NCBI GenBank assembly: GCA_030770535.1
Contig: JASVEC010000016.1
Span: forward strand, 1-64,000
Source of the DNA: Batkoa obscura
Taxonomy: Eukaryota; Entomophthoromycota; Entomophthoromycetes; Entomophthorales; Batkoaceae
DNA: 64,000 bases
Direction of reading: 5' to 3'
Numbering within the stretch: the first letter of the stretch is position 1; each line of letters starts with the position of its first letter. This document shows positions 61,920 through 64,000 of this stretch, in pieces. The notes under the pieces are model-generated. The model saw only the letters and a list, made by a program, of their open reading frames with translations, was not told where the DNA came from and did not search any database. Both the position numbers and the translations under genes were made by a program.

Positions 61920-64000
61920 ATGAGTCCATCCAAAATTAAAGACGTATCTATTAATAGTAATAAAGATGTATCTATTATTGATATTAAAGATGAATCCTTC
62001 AAGAACTTTGATCTTGAACCTTTAATATTAGATAATATTAATAAACCATTTAATCAAAAGAGTATACCAACTTTAGTATTATATGATGATAAAGGTTTAC
62101 AATTATTTGATAAAATTACCTATTTAGATGAATATTACCTTACTGAAGCAGAGATTGATATATTAAAGCGTAAATCGGATGATATCATCAATCTAATTCC
62201 TGATGATTCTTATGTTATTGAATTAGGTTCTGGTTCTTTAAGAAAAACTAAGGTAATCTTAGATGCTATTGAAAAGAATAGAAAAGGAGTCAATTATTAT
62301 GCTTTAGATGTCATGGAAAAGGAATTAGTAAAATCTTTACAAAATTTAAAAGATTATAGTAATTTAAAATGTCATGGCTTATGTGGTACTTATGACGATG
62401 GTATGAAATTTATTCAACAATTGCCAAAAGAAAAGAGAAAGACAATATTATGGTTAGGCTCTTCTATTGGTAATTATAATCGTATTGAAGCAGAAGAATT
62501 TGTTAAAAAAATTCATCAATGTTTAAATCCAGGTGATTTATTTATTATTGGTATTGATTTACGTAAAGATAGTAAAAGAATATCATTAGCTTATAATGAT
62601 CCAAAGGGAGTATCAAGAGATTTTATATTGAACGGTTTAAATAACTGTAATAATATATTAGGTTTAGAATTTTTTAATTTAAATAATTTTGAATTTAAAA
62701 GTGTAGTTAATGAAGAGAAAGGGTTTCATAATTCTAGATTTATATCAACTTGTAATCAAACATTAAATCATCCTAAGAAACAATTAAGCATTGAAATTAA
62801 AAAAGATGAAGAAATCGATATTGAATATAGTATTAAATATTCACTTAATGAAATTGATGGTTTAATAGAAAATACAAAGTTTTTAAAACAATCACAATGG
62901 TTTGATACAACTAATAGCTATTCTTTAAATGTTATTTATAAACCTCCCTTTAATTTTAGTAAAATAATCAATTATTCAATTATACCTAGTATAGTTGAAT
63001 GGGAAGAAATCTTTCAAGCTTGGGAATATATTGTATTTGATTCAATTAAAGAAGAGGATTTATTAAAACAACCTATTTCTTTACGTCATCCTATATTATT
63101 TTATTTAGGTCATATCCCTGCCTTTTTAGATATTCAATTATCTAAACATTTAAAATGGAATTTAATTGAACCAAAAGAATATACTACTCATTTTGAAAGA
63201 GGTATTGATCCTGATGTAGATGAACCATCTAAATGTCATTCTCATTCTGAATTACCAAAAGAATGGCCAACTAGAAATCAAGTAATTGAATACCATGATA
63301 AAGTAAAACAACGATTATTTAATATATTAAATAACAAAGAAATGATGGAAGATAAAAGGTTATTAAGAGTCTTATCTTATGTATTTGAACATCAAGTAAT
63401 GCATTTAGAAACTTTATTATATATGTTAATACGTTGTGATACTATTCAATATAAAAATATTTATAAAACAACCTTTAATAATAAAATTGAAAAAATTAAT
63501 GAAGCTCAATTACTTCCAATTAATGAAGGACAAGTTATGATTGGTAGAAATGATATTGAATCTGAAGATTTTAATAAAAACAATAAATCTTTAGATTATT
63601 TTGGTTGGGATAATGAATCACCTCAAAGAGAAGTTAAAGTTAAAGAATTTCAAATTCAATCTAGACCAGTTACTAATGGAGAATTTTTACAATTTTTAAA
63701 AGAAACAGTTAATAAAAATCATCCAGCTCAATGGTCTCCAATTAATGATAATAATAATGAATTTGAATTTAAAGTAAGAACTTTATTAGGTTATGTAAGT
63801 ATGGAAGAAGCTGAAAATTGGCCAGTATCTGTAAGTTATGAACAAGCTAAACAATATTCTGCATGGAAAAATATGCGATTACCAACAGAAGAAGAATTAT
63901 TATTATTTTATAAGCAATATAACAATAACAATGATAGTAATATAGGATTTAAAAATTTTCATCCAAAACCAGTAAATGAAATACAAACTTATGGAGATGG
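61920..64000 (+). CDS. EGT1: Ergothioneine synthase Egt1, N-terminal part (runs off window)
   Basis: Bifunctional fungal enzyme that trimethylates histidine to hercynine and then joins it oxidatively to cysteine, giving the antioxidant ergothioneine. The frame is open from the ATG at 61920 to the window end (693 codons, no intron), so the C-terminus is missing. Residues about 35-340 form the SAM-dependent histidine methyltransferase, with VIELGSGSLRKT at 99-110 and YALDVMEKEL near 126. A DinB-type iron-binding domain follows with H398 (LGHIPAF) and HQVMHLE at 491-497 (H-x3-H-x-E), the expected three-histidine site. From about residue 560 the formylglycine-generating-enzyme-like sulfoxide synthase domain begins (VTNGEFLQFL, later MRLPTEEE). 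The domain order matches known fungal Egt1. The preceding gap lacks close genes, so its promoter is at about 61600-61919. Confidence 0.95.
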   Translation, partial: MSPSKIKDVSINSNKDVSIIDIKDESFKNFDLEPLILDNINKPFNQKSIPTLVLYDDKGLQLFDKITYLDEYYLTEAEIDILKRKSDDIINLIPDDSYVIELGSGSLRKTKVILDAIEKNRKGVNYYALDVMEKELVKSLQNLKDYSNLKCHGLCGTYDDGMKFIQQLPKEKRKTILWLGSSIGNYNRIEAEEFVKKIHQCLNPGDLFIIGIDLRKDSKRISLAYNDPKGVSRDFILNGLNNCNNILGLEFFNLNNFEFKSVVNEEKGFHNSRFISTCNQTLNHPKKQLSIEIKKDEEIDIEYSIKYSLNEIDGLIENTKFLKQSQWFDTTNSYSLNVIYKPPFNFSKIINYSIIPSIVEWEEIFQAWEYIVFDSIKEEDLLKQPISLRHPILFYLGHIPAFLDIQLSKHLKWNLIEPKEYTTHFERGIDPDVDEPSKCHSHSELPKEWPTRNQVIEYHDKVKQRLFNILNNKEMMEDKRLLRVLSYVFEHQVMHLETLLYMLIRCDTIQYKNIYKTTFNNKIEKINEAQLLPINEGQVMIGRNDIESEDFNKNNKSLDYFGWDNESPQREVKVKEFQIQSRPVTNGEFLQFLKETVNKNHPAQWSPINDNNNEFEFKVRTLLGYVSMEEAENWPVSVSYEQAKQYSAWKNMRLPTEEELLLFYKQYNNNNDSNIGFKNFHPKPVNEIQTYGD

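Overview
The window is the end of a linear chromosome of a very AT-rich fungus. It opens with about 545 bp of exact TTAGGG-type telomere repeat (C-rich strand) and runs inward to a gene that leaves the window at base 64000. A fungal origin is supported by a Pkc1-type protein kinase C (HR1-C2-C1-C1-kinase), the exomer subunit Chs5, a Zn2Cys6 regulator, a Ski8/WDR61 protein, a type I metacaspase and an Egt1-type ergothioneine synthase. Animal-like traits, namely a mitochondrial glycerol-3-phosphate dehydrogenase with C-terminal EF-hands and an EF-hand ATP-Mg/Pi carrier, together with the low GC, suggest an early-diverging lineage (Mucoromycota or Zoopagomycota type). I cannot name a species. Introns are mostly 45-60 nt, GT-AG, and several genes carry their ATG on a tiny first exon.

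Layout. 1-546 is telomere. 547-2656 is subtelomere with small transposon copies and a complex foldback repeat. 2657-6452 is an insulinase-family (M16) protease, copy A. 6453-9316 is repeat-rich DNA. 9317-11858 is mitochondrial G3P dehydrogenase. 13195-16669 is an unrecognised helical protein. 16869-18152 is a type I membrane protein. 20432-23887 is Pkc1. 24434-25792 is a Ski8-like protein. 26130-26912 is Rab7/Ypt7. 28291-29601 is a ZIP (KE4-like) zinc transporter. 29799-31673 is the EF-hand carrier. 32585-34263 is a YchF/OLA1 GTPase with a mitochondrial-looking leader. 34387-35079 is the spliceosomal protein CCDC12/Cwf18. 35250-39146 is M16 protease copy B. 39312-40497 is a quinone oxidoreductase. 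40894-41731 is Chs5. 42280-44230 is a cytochrome P450. 46566-48332 is a Zn2Cys6 factor. 49689-54637 holds three tandem intronless TspO-like membrane proteins. 55559-56816 is a metacaspase. 57844-58794 is a 7-TM protein. 61920 to the end is Egt1.

The dominant non-gene signal is a family of roughly 100-bp terminal-inverted-repeat elements, about 23 copies here, lying in every large intergenic gap. Their ends read GGGGATGT / ACATCCCC and intact copies are flanked by 4-bp direct repeats that all fit AWWT (ATAT, AAAT or ATTT). One copy sits inside another and both have AAAT duplications, so this is a mobile MITE family and not a regulatory motif. Other notable points are gene conversion between the two inverted M16 protease copies (including intron sequence), the TspO-like triplet with conserved upstream and downstream blocks, and two small decayed host genes. 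No retrovirus-like or Polinton-like element, CRISPR array, tRNA or rRNA gene was recognised.
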